Below are positions 5,495 to 5,598 of a stretch of 5,598 nt of DNA, in pieces (within the stretch, counting starts at the first letter, position 1; each line of letters starts with the position of its first letter). The notes under the pieces are model-generated. The model was not told where the DNA came from, did not search any database, and worked only from the letters and a program-made list of their open reading frames with translations. Origin of the DNA: DUNY01 sp964520055. Lineage in GTDB: Bacteria; Bacillota; Thermosediminibacteria; Thermosediminibacterales; Tepidanaerobacteraceae. The stretch covers positions 1 through 5,598 of the forward strand of contig CAZFME010000128.1 in assembly GCA_964520055.1 (NCBI GenBank), read 5' to 3'. The position numbers and the translations under genes are program-made.

Positions 5495-5598
5495 ATGACT
5501 AAACCTATTTTACGTGTGGAAAATCTATATAAAAAATTTAAAGATACAGAAGTGCTAAAAGGTCTGTCACTGACGGTGGATGAAGGCGAAGTGGTGGT
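5495..5598 (+). CDS. Amino acid ABC transporter ATP-binding protein, N-terminal fragment
   Basis: The first 34 codons of an ATPase gene cut by the window end. The product begins MTKPILRVENLYKKF, continues DTEVLKGLSLTVDEGEVV, and matches the start of GlnQ/HisP-type ATPases (I-x-V-x-N-L-x-K-x-F, then VLKG-(I/L)-(S/D)-L-x-V-x-x-GE-V). The Walker A loop would follow immediately, outside the window, so ATP-binding residues cannot be checked. AAAGGTGA at the permease stop gives a ribosome binding site 7 bases before the ATG. It should energise import through the permease encoded just upstream. Confidence 0.93.
   Translation, partial: MTKPILRVENLYKKFKDTEVLKGLSLTVDEGEVV

Overview
The window reads as chromosomal DNA from a low-GC Gram-positive bacterium, most likely a member of the Clostridia. 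The grounds are strong AGGAGG-type ribosome binding sites, sigma-A-like promoters, a Gram-positive-type lipoprotein solute receptor, a copper-amine-oxidase-N (stalk) domain secreted protein and a plant/Firmicute-type acyl-ACP thioesterase. This is inference from gene content and style; no marker gene fixes the genus.

Layout from left to right. Bases 1-316 hold no intact gene. They contain a frame-disrupted remnant that reads like the helix-turn-helix tail of a larger protein, and then the terminator of the next gene. A minus-strand acyl-ACP thioesterase gene (317-1063) follows. It is separated from a divergent plus-strand gene by about 190 bases of promoter DNA containing a near-consensus promoter and two small inverted repeats. 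The plus-strand gene (1258-2361) encodes a secreted protein with a stalk domain, a coiled coil and a duplicated C-terminal module, and ends at a textbook hairpin terminator. A lone pilin-like gene (2443-2880) sits directly behind that terminator with no visible promoter of its own.

The right half is one operon starting at a promoter at 2917-2945. It encodes a polar amino acid ABC transporter: lipoprotein receptor (2979-3797), an ornithine cyclodeaminase/mu-crystallin-family protein (3812-4828), a HisM/GlnP-type permease (4819-5487) and the start of the ATPase (5495 onward, cut by the window edge). Gaps are 14 bases, a 10-base overlap, and 7 bases, so co-transcription is very likely. The receptor supplies substrate to the permease, the ATPase powers uptake, and the cyclodeaminase-family protein probably acts on the imported amino acid or a product of it.

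The most interesting point is the operon promoter. It is covered by a perfect 10-bp inverted repeat, and by two tandem sequences resembling ArgR boxes, the left one nearly consensus. Together with the cyclodeaminase-family gene this suggests, but does not prove, arginine/ornithine-linked control. The cyclodeaminase-family protein lacks the aspartate motif of true ornithine cyclodeaminase, so its reaction is open. I see no CRISPR array, insertion sequence, tRNA or rRNA, and nothing that clearly amounts to a wholly new system.
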